From positions 124,001-188,000 of the forward strand of contig NZ_FNFB01000007.1 of assembly GCF_900100395.1 (NCBI RefSeq): a stretch of 64,000 nt of DNA, written 5' to 3'. Under the pieces are notes generated by a model, which did no database searches, was not told where the DNA came from, and saw only the letters and a list, made by a program, of their open reading frames with translations. This document shows, one piece after another, positions 9,004-17,550 of this stretch. The DNA is from Nonomuraea maritima (lineage in GTDB: Bacteria > Actinomycetota > Actinomycetes > Streptosporangiales > Streptosporangiaceae). Made by a program: the position numbers and the translations under genes. The first letter of the stretch is position 1; each line of letters opens with the position of its first letter.

Positions 9004-9314
9004 GCCGCGCCCTCCGTCCCGCCCTGGGAGCTGCCGCTCTCGATGGCCTGCCTGAGCCGCAGGACGACCACGCCGGGCGTGGCGCCGAAGTCGTTGAGCT
9101 CGAAGTCGGCGGCGACGGGGTTGCGGGCGAAGAACCGCTCCAGCACCGTCCGCCACACCGTGTCGAAGCCGTCCACGCTGGTGCGCACGCGGACGCGGGC
9201 GGTGCCGTCGGCGGGCGTCATGAGCACCTCCAGGTCGCCCGAGCCCACCACGCCCACGTGGGTGCGCCGGGCGGCCGGGCGGCTCGCCGGGAACTCGTAC
9301 GTCAGCGTCTGCAT
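9000..9314 (-). CDS. mdcC: malonate decarboxylase acyl carrier protein (delta subunit) MdcC
   Basis: MdcC carries the 2'-(5''-phosphoribosyl)-3'-dephospho-CoA prosthetic group that holds acetyl or malonyl as a thioester. The product has 104 residues from ATG at 9314, with a strong AGGAGGT site upstream. The attachment segment VGVVGSGDLEVL places the modified serine at residue 25, the position known for Klebsiella MdcC. The gene starts inside the last codons of mdcB and overlaps mdcD at its end. Confidence 0.92.
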   Translation of the reverse strand: MQTLTYEFPASRPAARRTHVGVVGSGDLEVLMTPADGTARVRVRTSVDGFDTVWRTVLERFFARNPVAADFELNDFGATPGVVVLRLRQAIESGSSQGGTEGAA

Positions 9315-10213
9315 GACAGCACCTCCTGTGCGGGCCGGGCTGAGCGGCGGGGCCGCACCTCCTGTCCGGCCCGGGCCGGGCCGCCTGGCCACGGCACCAT
9401 GTCGAGGAACAGCGCGGCGGCCAGCAGGTCGCCGCTCCCGCCCGGGGACAGCCGCCGCTCGCGCAGCAGCCCGTCCAGCGCCATGAGCGCCTCCCGGCCG
9501 CGGGCCGAGCCGGCGCCTCCCTCGGCGAGCACGAGCGCGGCGCCCGCCTGGACGGCCCGCAGACCGTCGAGTCCGCCGCGGTGCAGGACGCACGTGTCGT
9601 CGAGGAGGCTCATCACCGCGAGCAGCGCGTCCAGCCGGGCCGCCTCCTCGGCGAACCCCGCCGCGCGCGAGTGGCGCAGGCGGGGCAGGGCGACCTCGAT
9701 GACGTGCGGGAAGGCCGCCGTCGCCTCGCCCCTGGCGCCGGGCGAACCGTAGCGGCTCATCGCCCGTTCGCCGTGGGAGCGGGTCTCCTCCGGGGCTCTT
9801 CGGTCGGGCAGCGCGGCCAGCCCCGCCGCGCCGCGCGCCGCCGCGCGCTCGTCACCGGCGCCGCCCGCGACGGCGGCCACCAGCAGCCCGAGCGCCCACA
9901 GCGCGCCCCGATGGGTGTTGACCCCTCCGGTGGCGCGCGTCATCGCCCGCTCTCCCTCGCGGCCGACCCGTCCCAGCTCCTCCCGCAGGCCGACATCGGT
10001 CGTCGCGCCGGCGGACACGTACGCGATCCGCTCGAACGCGGGCCGCAGCGCCTCGGCGGAGGCCAGCAGGAGCGGCAGGTCCATGTCGTCGTGCGCGCCA
10101 CCGCCCCGGCGGTCCACCAGCCCCGGCTTCGGGCTCAGCAACGCCTCCTCGGCCAGCGCACCGACCGCCGTGCCGGCGAGCACGGCGGGGGTAGTGGGTG
10201 GGGTGATGGTCAT
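9302..10213 (-). CDS. mdcB: triphosphoribosyl-dephospho-CoA synthase MdcB
   Basis: MdcB (CitG family) makes 2'-(5''-triphosphoribosyl)-3'-dephospho-CoA from ATP and dephospho-CoA, the precursor of the MdcC cofactor. The product has 303 residues from ATG at 10213; GTG codons at 10222 and 10225 are alternative starts and would overlap mdcA. Family motifs are EEALLSPKPGLVDRRGGGAH followed by a D-D-M-D stretch, GGVNTHRGALWALGLL, and LLDDTCVLHRGG. The start lies 6 bases past the mdcA stop and the stop overlaps mdcC by 13 bases. Confidence 0.92.
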   Translation of the reverse strand: MTITPPTTPAVLAGTAVGALAEEALLSPKPGLVDRRGGGAHDDMDLPLLLASAEALRPAFERIAYVSAGATTDVGLREELGRVGREGERAMTRATGGVNTHRGALWALGLLVAAVAGGAGDERAAARGAAGLAALPDRRAPEETRSHGERAMSRYGSPGARGEATAAFPHVIEVALPRLRHSRAAGFAEEAARLDALLAVMSLLDDTCVLHRGGLDGLRAVQAGAALVLAEGGAGSARGREALMALDGLLRERRLSPGGSGDLLAAALFLDMVPWPGGPARAGQEVRPRRSARPAQEVLSCRR

Positions 10214-10218
10214 CGCGG

Positions 10219-11877
10219 TCACCACGTGCGGAAGCGGGCCGGTGGGTCGTACAGGCCGCCTGACCAGGCCACGAGGTCCTCGACGCTGCGGGCCGCCAGC
10301 AGGGACCGGGACGCGCGGCGGACGTCCACCTTGAGATCCTCAGGAAGGGCGACCAGGCCGTCGCGGCGCAGCGCGTCGACGCGGCGCTCGTCGATGCCGC
10401 GCCCGATCGGCGTCGCGCCCGCGATCGCCGCCACCGCCTCGCGCCGCTCCGCCAGGCTCGTGGCCCTGTAGAGGTAGGCCACCCCCTCCTCGGTCACGAC
10501 GTGGCTGACGTCGTCGCCGTAGATCATGATCGGCGGGATGGGCATCTCCGCGTCCTTGCCCACCGTGATCGCGTCGAGCGTCTCCACGAACGCCGGCGTG
10601 CCGCCGGTGCGGAAGGTCTGCGTGATCTGCGCGACGAGCTTGCGTCCCCGCAGCGCGGGCGCCTCGCCGGTGAGCAGCCCCAGCCAGGCGGGGGAGGGGT
10701 GGCGGCGGCCGTGCGGGTCGTGCCCCATGTTGGGCGCCCCGCCGAAGCCGGTCAGCCGCCCCTCGGTGACGGTCGAGGAGTTCGCCGCCGCGTCGATCTG
10801 CAGCGACGACCCGATGAACAGGTCGACCGCGTACTGGCCGGCGAGCTGGCACAGCACCCGGTTCGAGCGCAGCGTGCCGTCGCGGCCGGTGAAGAACACG
10901 TCAGGACGGGCGGCGACGTACCGCTCCGTGCCCGGTTCGCCGCCGAAGCAGTGCACCGACTCCACCCAGCCGCTCTCGATGGCGGGGATGAGCGTCGGGT
11001 GCGGGTTGAGCGCCCAGTGCCGGCAGATCTTCCCGCGCAGGCCGAGCTCCTCGCCGTACGTGGGCAGCAGCAGCTCGATCGCCGCGGTGTCGTACCCGAT
11101 GCCGTGGTTGAGGCTGGTCACCTGGTGCCGTTCGTAGATGCCGCGCAGGGCGATCATGGCCATGAGGATCTCCACCTGGCCGATGTGCCGCGGGTCGCGG
11201 GTGAACAGCGGCTCCAGGGCGAACGGGCGCGGGCTGCGCACGACCAGGTCCACCCAGTCGCCCGGGATGTCCACGCGGGGCAGCTCGTCCACGAGCTCGT
11301 TCACCTGCACCACGGTGACGCCGTCGGAGAACGCCGTCGCCTCGGCGATCGTCGGCGTGTCCTCGGTGCTCGGGCCGGTGTACAGGTTGCCGTCGCGGTC
11401 GGCCTGCTCGGCGCAGAGCAGCGCGACGTCCGGGATGAGGTCGACGAACATCCGCGCGTACAGCTCGACGTACGTGTGGATCGCCCCGACCTCGACCTTG
11501 CCGTCGGCCAGCAGCTGCGCCATGCGGACGCTCTGCGGCCCTGCGTAGGCGAAGTCGAGGCGGCGGGCCACGCCCCGCTCGAACAGGTCGAGGTGGTCCC
11601 GCAGGCTGATCGAGGAGATCAGCAGGTGCAGGTCGTGCACGGCGTCCGGGTCGCAGCCGGCCAGCGCCTCGGCCAGGAAGTCGGCCTGTTTCTGGTTGTC
11701 GCCCTCCAGCGCCACCCGGTCGCCCGGCCGCAGCAGCGCCTGCAGCGCGTCCCGCATGTGGTCGGCGTCCACCAGCCGGCCGGACACGAACGGCTGGACG
11801 GCCGCCAGCCGTTCACGCTTGGCGGCGCGCCGCCGGGTCCAGTCGCGGGTGGTCGTGGGAACGTGCGTGGCTGCCAT
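10219..11877 (-). CDS. mdcA: malonate decarboxylase alpha subunit (acetyl-S-ACP:malonate ACP transferase) MdcA
   Basis: MdcA exchanges acetyl for malonyl on the MdcC thioester, the first step of each catalytic cycle. The product has 552 residues, the normal size. The start at ATG 11877 has a GGGGG stretch upstream. It shows two CoA-transferase-like halves, including GDNQKQADFLAEAL near the N-terminus, VTSLNHGIGYDTAAIELLLP in the middle and GFGGAPNMGHDPHGRRHPSP in the second half. It is the first gene of the seven-gene operon mdcABCDEGH. No MdcR-type LysR gene or malonate carrier lies beside it. Confidence 0.95.
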   Translation of the reverse strand: MAATHVPTTTRDWTRRRAAKRERLAAVQPFVSGRLVDADHMRDALQALLRPGDRVALEGDNQKQADFLAEALAGCDPDAVHDLHLLISSISLRDHLDLFERGVARRLDFAYAGPQSVRMAQLLADGKVEVGAIHTYVELYARMFVDLIPDVALLCAEQADRDGNLYTGPSTEDTPTIAEATAFSDGVTVVQVNELVDELPRVDIPGDWVDLVVRSPRPFALEPLFTRDPRHIGQVEILMAMIALRGIYERHQVTSLNHGIGYDTAAIELLLPTYGEELGLRGKICRHWALNPHPTLIPAIESGWVESVHCFGGEPGTERYVAARPDVFFTGRDGTLRSNRVLCQLAGQYAVDLFIGSSLQIDAAANSSTVTEGRLTGFGGAPNMGHDPHGRRHPSPAWLGLLTGEAPALRGRKLVAQITQTFRTGGTPAFVETLDAITVGKDAEMPIPPIMIYGDDVSHVVTEEGVAYLYRATSLAERREAVAAIAGATPIGRGIDERRVDALRRDGLVALPEDLKVDVRRASRSLLAARSVEDLVAWSGGLYDPPARFRTW

Positions 11878-11968
11878 GGTCGGCCCCCGTTCGCGCAGGC
11901 TACCGTCAAGTGCCTCGAATGCCGCACCCCTAACTCAAAGCCTGACAAAAAGGACACGGCGGGCGTCC

Positions 11969-12746
11969 TCACCTGGAGGGGAAACCGTCGGGCAGGCCTG
12001 GCGGGCGCACCAGGGCGGTGTCGGTGGTCCCCGGCGCGATCGCGTTGAGCCGGATGCCCTGGGGGCCGTAGTCCAGGGCCGCCGCGTCCACGATCCCTTT
12101 GATCGCCTGCTTGCTCGCGGTGTAGGCGCCGCCCTGCGGACGCCGCGACCCGGACGCCGTGCAGATGATCACGCCGCGCCCGGCTTCCAGCATGTACGGC
12201 ACCTCGTACCTGATCGCGAGATAGACCCCGCGCACGTTGGTGTTCTGCACGTCCTCCCACACGTCGAGGGGGCATCTCGTGCAGCGGCGCCGTACGGCTG
12301 ATCCCGGCGTTGTTGAAGGCCACGTCCAGCGCCCCGAACCTGGTGACGGTGTCGTCGACGAACCGCTTCAGCTGGGTGGCGTCGCGTACGTCGGCGCGCG
12401 TGTAGACGGCCGTGCCGCCGGCGGCGCGGATCTCGCTCTCGACCCGGCGGCCCTCCTCGACGCGACGGCCGCAGAAGCCGACCTTCACCCCTTCGGCCGC
12501 GAACGCCTTCGCCGCGGCCTCGCCGATCCCGGAGGTCGCGCCGGTGATGAGCACGACCTTGCCGGTGAAGCGCCCCCGCGGGGCCGCCGCCGGAGCGGGC
12601 CGCGTCGGAGGGGAGGTGAGATACGGCGGGACGGCCACCGCGCCGGCCAGGCTCGCCGCCCCGGCGGCCGCCGCGGCGAGCCCCAGCACCGCCCGCCGGC
12701 TGCGCCGCCCTGGCCGGCCGGATTCGTGCTCCGTGTCGTGTGTCAT
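11969..12746 (-). pseudogene. Tat-exported short-chain dehydrogenase, single-base frameshift
   Basis: The ATG at 12746 opens a frame with a twin-arginine signal (RRSRRAVLGLAAAAAG) and a classical SDR core: TGATSGIGEAAAKAFAAEG, then LDVAFNNAGIS. After LHEMP the frame is lost. The rest (VWEDVQNTNVRGVYLAIRYE, then the catalytic GGAYTASKQAIKG) continues in another frame to 11969. The break sits on a run of five G (12268-12272); four would restore about 258 residues. It could be a real mutation or a homopolymer error. An exported SDR is unusual but known in actinomycetes. The gene lies between mdcA and a two-component system and is transcribed in the same direction as both. Confidence 0.75.
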
Positions 12747-12898
12747 CGCTGTCGTCGTCCTTCCTCGCCGAGGGGCGGTTCCGCCCTCCACGAGCTTCGC
12801 CCGGGCCGCCTTCCGCCGGCCTCCGTCGGCGGGCCGCCGTACCGGCCTTCCTGGGCGGAGTCCGCTCCTGCTCCGGCAGGAGCCTTCTGGACGAACGG

Positions 12899-13549
12899 TC
12901 AGGGCGCGGCGATCCGGGTCCGTACGGCGAACACCGCCAGGCGGACGCGGTTGGGGCAGCCGGTCTTCGTCATGAGACCGGCGAGGTGCGTCTTCACCGT
13001 GGTCACCCCGAGGTGCAGGCGCTCGGCGATCTCGGCGTTGGACAGGCCCGCCCCGACCAGCGCCAGCACGTCGAGCTCGCGGTCGGTGAGCTTGGCCAGG
13101 TCGCGCTCGGCCGGGGTCGTGGCAGCGCGCGAACGCAGCGCGTCGGCGACGAGACGGCGCAGCACGTCCTGATTGTAGGTGTCCTCACCGGCCGCCGCCC
13201 GCCGCACGGCGTCGAGCAGCTCACCCGGTGAGGTGTCCTTGACGAGGAAGCCGCAGGCCCCCGCGGCCAGCGGCGGGTAGACGTGGTCGTCGTCGTCGAA
13301 CGTGGTGAGGGCGATGACCCTCGTGCCAGGACGTGCCGCCGTGATCGCCCTGGTGGCGGTGATGCCGTCCATCAGCGGCATGCGCAGGTCCATGAGGACG
13401 ACGTCGGGAACGAGCCGCTCGGCGAGCCTCACCGCCGTACGGCCGTCCCCGGCCTCGCCGACCACGGTCACGTCGCCGGCCGACTCGCACAGCATCCGCA
13501 GTCCGGCACGGACGAGTTGCAGGTCGTCGGCCAGCAGCACCCGGATCAC
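12899..13549 (-). CDS. two-component response regulator, NarL/FixJ family
   Basis: The product has 216 residues from GTG at 13549, whose GTGA overlaps the kinase stop. A receiver domain occupies residues 1-120 (IRVLLADD acidic pocket, phospho-acceptor Asp in DVVLMDLRMP, Lys in GFLVKDTSPGE). A LuxR-type helix-turn-helix occupies 148-205 (LTDRELDVLALVGAGLSNAE, then GVTTVKTHLAGLM). Its cognate kinase is the overlapping gene upstream. Target genes are unknown; the pair is followed downstream by the broken SDR and the mdc operon. Confidence 0.92.
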   Translation of the reverse strand: MIRVLLADDLQLVRAGLRMLCESAGDVTVVGEAGDGRTAVRLAERLVPDVVLMDLRMPLMDGITATRAITAARPGTRVIALTTFDDDDHVYPPLAAGACGFLVKDTSPGELLDAVRRAAAGEDTYNQDVLRRLVADALRSRAATTPAERDLAKLTDRELDVLALVGAGLSNAEIAERLHLGVTTVKTHLAGLMTKTGCPNRVRLAVFAVRTRIAAP

Positions 13550-14817
13550 GACGGCCGCTCCACGCCCGGTGGAGTACCCGCATCGGCGGCCGTCGCGGAG
13601 GCGGGCAGCGTCGCCGCCAGGCGCCAGCCCTCGCCGTGCCGTCCGGCGCGGAACTCGCCCTCCAGCAGTTCCACGCGCTCACGCAGGCCGGCCAGACCGT
13701 GGCCACCGCTCGGCGGAGGAGAACCGGCGGCGCCGTGCGAGCCGCCGTCGTCGGTGAGGTCCAGGCAGACCGCGCCGTCCGGCGTCACCAGGACGGACAG
13801 CCGTACGTGCGCGGCGGCTCCGGCGTGCTTGGCCACGTTGGTGATGCCCTCCTGGCTCAGCCGCAGCGCCGTCAGCGCTCGCATCGCGTCGAGGTGGTCG
13901 ACCTCGGGGTCGAGGTCGGTCTCGACCGTGAGGCCGATCTGCCGGGCGCGTCCGGCCGCCGTCTCCAGCGCCGCGATCAGCCCTTCCGGTTCGACCAGGC
14001 CGATGCCGGGACCGTCCCGCACCGTCGCGGGGTCGCGCAGCACGGCCACCAGCCGCCGCAGGTCACCGAGTACGGCGGTGCCGCTCGCATGGACGTCGTT
14101 CAGTGTCTCGGTGACGCGCGGGTCGGTCGTGGGCAGCACGTGGAGCGCGACGCCGACGCGCAGGACCATCGACGCGACGTGATGGGCGACCAGGTCGTGG
14201 AGCTCCCGCGCGACCGTGACCCGCTCGGCGGCACGGGCGGCCAGCATGGCCGACTCACGCCCCAGCGACTCGGCCTTGGCCCTGCCCGCCTCCGCCTCCG
14301 CGCGCCGCGACTCGGCCTCCGCCCGTTTCCCGGCCTCCACGGCGAGCCGCCGGTGCGCGCCGATGTACCCGGCCAGCACCAGCGGTACGCCGACGACCAC
14401 GGCCAGCCGGTACAGCAGCGCGAGCAGGTCCAGAGGACCTTGGCCGGTCAGATGCAGGACGTACCCGCAGGTCACCACCGCCGCCCCGATCGCCGTCCGC
14501 CACCCGGGGCGGCGTACGGCCAGCTCGAACAGGGCGAAGCCGGCGGCGATCTTCACCACGACCGCCGCGTCCCCGCCGGCGGACAGTCCGACGGACCCCA
14601 CCAGCGCCGCGTGCCCGGACAGCGCCGCCATCGGGAAACGTCCGCCCAGCACGCCGAACGCCACCGCGGCCAGGACGAAGGCCCAGGTGATCGGGGGGTG
14701 GGGGAGACGCGGCGCCGCGAAGAGCACCAGGTAGCCGACGGCGAGGCCGAGCAGCGCCGCGGGCCGCACGAGCGCATCGTGCCTGCCGAACAGCCGCTCG
14801 CCTTCTCCCACCAGCAT
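13546..14817 (-). CDS. sensor histidine kinase, NarL/DesK type
   Basis: The product has 423 residues when begun at ATG 14817, which has GGAG upstream; GTG at 14826 is also open. The N-terminal half holds several hydrophobic membrane helices (such as AALLGLAVGYLVLFAA). A coiled-coil linker rich in R-A-E-A repeats follows. Then come a HisKA_3 dimerisation box (VARELHDLVAHHVASMVLRV; phospho-His in the first ELHD) and a C-terminal ATPase domain. No large extracellular sensor domain is seen, so it probably senses membrane state. It is co-translated with the response regulator. Confidence 0.9.
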   Translation of the reverse strand: MLVGEGERLFGRHDALVRPAALLGLAVGYLVLFAAPRLPHPPITWAFVLAAVAFGVLGGRFPMAALSGHAALVGSVGLSAGGDAAVVVKIAAGFALFELAVRRPGWRTAIGAAVVTCGYVLHLTGQGPLDLLALLYRLAVVVGVPLVLAGYIGAHRRLAVEAGKRAEAESRRAEAEAGRAKAESLGRESAMLAARAAERVTVARELHDLVAHHVASMVLRVGVALHVLPTTDPRVTETLNDVHASGTAVLGDLRRLVAVLRDPATVRDGPGIGLVEPEGLIAALETAAGRARQIGLTVETDLDPEVDHLDAMRALTALRLSQEGITNVAKHAGAAAHVRLSVLVTPDGAVCLDLTDDGGSHGAAGSPPPSGGHGLAGLRERVELLEGEFRAGRHGEGWRLAATLPASATAADAGTPPGVERPS

Positions 14818-14971
14818 GGGCCCCACTCCAGGTCGGGCTAGGGGACGGACGGTGACGTCGCCGCGCTCGGGGCGGGCGCGCTCTCACGATGCCGGACACC
14901 GTCATCGTCGCCGCCCCGGCTCGATGCCGCCTCCTCCGAGTGGCCGGAGCGACGTCCGCGAGGAGGAGGCC

Positions 14972-16120
14972 TCATGACCGGCCGCACGTCCCGGGACAGA
15001 AGCCGGCCTCGGGGAAGCGCGAGGACGGTTCGTCCAGGACGGGTCGCCGTTGCGACTTCAGGTGCCGGTCGAGGAAGGCGGCCACGTACGTGCGGGTCAG
15101 TTCGGCGGCGCGCGCACCGGGGAGCACGCCGGGAAGCGGTTCGACGGCGAGGGCGGGCGCCAGCAGCGGGCCGTCGGTGAAGGACTGGTGGTCGGCGCCC
15201 GCCAACACGATCCAGCGTTTCCACCCGGTCAGCAGCCTCCAGTCGCGCTCCCAGGAGTTGTCGCGCCCGCCGGGGACGTGCTGCGGCGTGCCCAGGAACA
15301 GGAACGGCCGGGAGAACCCGCTCCTGGGGATGCGCGCGTAGGTGGTGCCGTCCATGTCGATCCCGGCGCGCACGCGGTCGTCCTCCAGCATGGCCGCCAC
15401 GGCGGCGGCTCCACCCATCGACTGGCCCGCCATCGCGATGCGGGAGCGGTCGATCAGGCCGCCGCCCTCCCACGCCGACGGCAGCCGGTCGAGGACGAAC
15501 GACACGTCCGCCGCCCTGACCTCGACCGCTCTCGCGCCGAAGCCAGGGTCGGTGTCGCTGTCGCAGGCGAGGCACCCGGCCACCCGTCCGTCGGACAGGG
15601 TCGTGGCGTGGCTCTCGTAGGTGTGGTCGATCCCGGCCACGACGTACCCCCGGCTGGCCAGGTCCTCGGCCAGGGACGTGAGCGTGCTCACGGGTTTGGT
15701 GAAGCCGGGGGAGAGCACCACCAGCGGAAGGTCGCGTCCCGCGACGGGGGCGTCGGCGACGGCGTTCGTGCGGGTTCTGCTCAGCGTGTCGGCGGGCACG
15801 CCCGTGACACGAAGGCCCTCCAGGAGGAGCTCCGACTCCTTCGGGGTCATGTACGCCGCGCGCTGCCCGCCGCGCTGCGCGGCCGGGTACCACAGGGTGA
15901 CCTTGAGCTCCCTGGCGTCGACGTCGGGATCCCACGGATCGGGACGGGAGGCGTCGGTCAGGTGCAGGGTGGTGGTGCCGACCGGATGTGGGCCGGTGGG
16001 GGCGGGCAGGACGGCGACGGCCGGGGTGCTCGGCGGCTCTCCCTCGGACCGGGGAGGCGTGGGGGCGGAGCAGGCGGCCAGGACGACCAGCCCCGCGACG
16101 AGGGCCAGGATCTGTCTCAT
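14972..16120 (-). CDS. lipoprotein alpha/beta hydrolase (PAF-acetylhydrolase/dienelactone-hydrolase type)
   Basis: The product has 382 residues. A lipoprotein signal ends in VVLAAC with the lipidated cysteine at 17, followed by SAPTPPRS. The domain resembles the platelet-activating-factor acetylhydrolase group: VVLSPGFTKPVSTLTSLAED (oxyanion segment), nucleophile elbow MAGQSMGGAAAVAAML, and a histidine in LAGADHQSFTDGP. It should act on the outer face of the membrane. It is the last gene of a five-gene GntR-ABC operon, joined to the S41 peptidase gene by overlap. Its tether almost repeats that of the S41 neighbour, which ties the two products together. Confidence 0.85.
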   Translation of the reverse strand: MRQILALVAGLVVLAACSAPTPPRSEGEPPSTPAVAVLPAPTGPHPVGTTTLHLTDASRPDPWDPDVDARELKVTLWYPAAQRGGQRAAYMTPKESELLLEGLRVTGVPADTLSRTRTNAVADAPVAGRDLPLVVLSPGFTKPVSTLTSLAEDLASRGYVVAGIDHTYESHATTLSDGRVAGCLACDSDTDPGFGARAVEVRAADVSFVLDRLPSAWEGGGLIDRSRIAMAGQSMGGAAAVAAMLEDDRVRAGIDMDGTTYARIPRSGFSRPFLFLGTPQHVPGGRDNSWERDWRLLTGWKRWIVLAGADHQSFTDGPLLAPALAVEPLPGVLPGARAAELTRTYVAAFLDRHLKSQRRPVLDEPSSRFPEAGFCPGTCGRS

Positions 16121-17550
16121 CAGCGAGGTCCGTTCAGTAAGGCCAGGGCCCTGGTCAGAGCGGGGTCGCGCCCCGCGGCGGCGTCCTGCGGGGTCGGGAC
16201 GACGTGGTGGTCGGGCGGCACGCCGATCCGGTCGACCACCTCGCGGCCCGGCCCCAGGTGATGCCTGCTCGGGAAGCTCAGCACGGTGTTGTTGGCCAGC
16301 AAGTACGGCTGCGCCGCCCCGGAGATCGCACCGGCCGTCCTGGTGCCGACCAACCGGCCGGCGCGCAGGGCCTTGACCGCGGAGCCGAAGTGCTCGCACG
16401 CCGAGGCGCAGCCGTGGTCGACGAGCACGACCAGCGGCAGGTGGAGCAGCTCGACGGTGTCGTCGGTCCTGGACGCCGCGCACGCGCCGTCCACGGTGCA
16501 CTGGTAGGCGGTGACCTCGCCGTGGACGAACGCGCTCAGCAGCCTGATCGCCTCGGCGGGGCTGCCGCCGCCGTTGCCACGCAGGTCCAGCACGACGCCG
16601 GACAGGGTCCGGCCGTTGCGCAGGCCGGTGACGGCCCTGAGCACCCGGTTCGCGGAGTCGGGTGCGAAGCCGGTCATCCGGACGTAGGCGACGTCGTCGT
16701 CCAGCAGTTCCGATCTCACCACCTGCAGGTCGGCCCACTCCCGCCGGTAGAGACCGGGTTCGAGCGGCACGGTCCAGCGGCGGCCGGTGGCAGGCCGATG
16801 CAGCCGCAGCTCGACCGGGCGCGCCTCCGGATAGCGCGGGTACAGGGCGGCGATCGCGGCGGTGGCCGTGCCGCCGACGAACGGCGTCGACCCGTTGACC
16901 GCCTCGATGACGTCGCCCGGCTTCACCCCGGCGGCCTGCGCCGCGCCGCCCTCGACGGCCGTGACGAACAGCGGGGCGGGGACGACCCGGGGGGAGCTGC
17001 CGTCCACCTGCGAGCGGGTGACGTTCAGCTGGAGGCCCAGACCGTAGCCGTCACCGTCGTAGTAGTCGATCGGCCGCTCGTCGCCGTGAATCCACCTGGC
17101 GTGGTTGTCACCGAGGCTCGCCACGACGGCCTCCAGGGTGACGACGGCCAGCTTGTCGCGCAGGTCGGGCACCTGGTCGGTGATCTTCCGGTAGGCGGTC
17201 TCGAAGGCGGTCCAGTCGGCTTCCCGGTCGCCGGTCAGCATGGGCATGGTGGCCTCGGGCACCTCGCGCCCGTTGCGGTTGATCTCCTGTGTCAGGGCGA
17301 GGAATCCGGCGGTGAGCAGCGATCGGGCGTCGAGGGTGGCGCCGCTGTAGTAGTTGCCGAGGATGCAGAAGTACGCCTGCTCGATGACGTCGACCGTGGT
17401 GGCCCTCTCGGCCTCGGGAGGACCCTGGGGCCCGGCGCAGGCCGTGCCCGCCGCAGTCGTGCCCGCCTGGCTGCGCGGCGGCGTCGGTGCGGTGCAGGCC
17501 GCCGCCAGGAGCAGGATGAGTGCGGCGGCCGCGGCTCTGACGACGCTCAT
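16120..17550 (-). CDS. S41-family peptidase lipoprotein with PDZ-like domain
   Basis: The product has 476 residues from ATG at 17550. A lipoprotein signal ends ILLLAAAC (cysteine 19) followed by TAPTPPRSQAG. The middle has a PDZ-like segment (AAQAAGVKPGDVIEAVNGS). The C-terminal half is a tail-specific protease domain (GVVLDLRGNGGGSPAEAIRL). The likely nucleophile serine is in VDHGCASACEHFGSA, and LVGTRTAGAISG follows. S41 enzymes process or degrade exported proteins. Gene order, ATGA overlap with the ABC permease and the shared tether suggest it works at the membrane with the transporter. Confidence 0.88.
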   Translation of the reverse strand: MSVVRAAAAALILLLAAACTAPTPPRSQAGTTAAGTACAGPQGPPEAERATTVDVIEQAYFCILGNYYSGATLDARSLLTAGFLALTQEINRNGREVPEATMPMLTGDREADWTAFETAYRKITDQVPDLRDKLAVVTLEAVVASLGDNHARWIHGDERPIDYYDGDGYGLGLQLNVTRSQVDGSSPRVVPAPLFVTAVEGGAAQAAGVKPGDVIEAVNGSTPFVGGTATAAIAALYPRYPEARPVELRLHRPATGRRWTVPLEPGLYRREWADLQVVRSELLDDDVAYVRMTGFAPDSANRVLRAVTGLRNGRTLSGVVLDLRGNGGGSPAEAIRLLSAFVHGEVTAYQCTVDGACAASRTDDTVELLHLPLVVLVDHGCASACEHFGSAVKALRAGRLVGTRTAGAISGAAQPYLLANNTVLSFPSRHHLGPGREVVDRIGVPPDHHVVPTPQDAAAGRDPALTRALALLNGPR

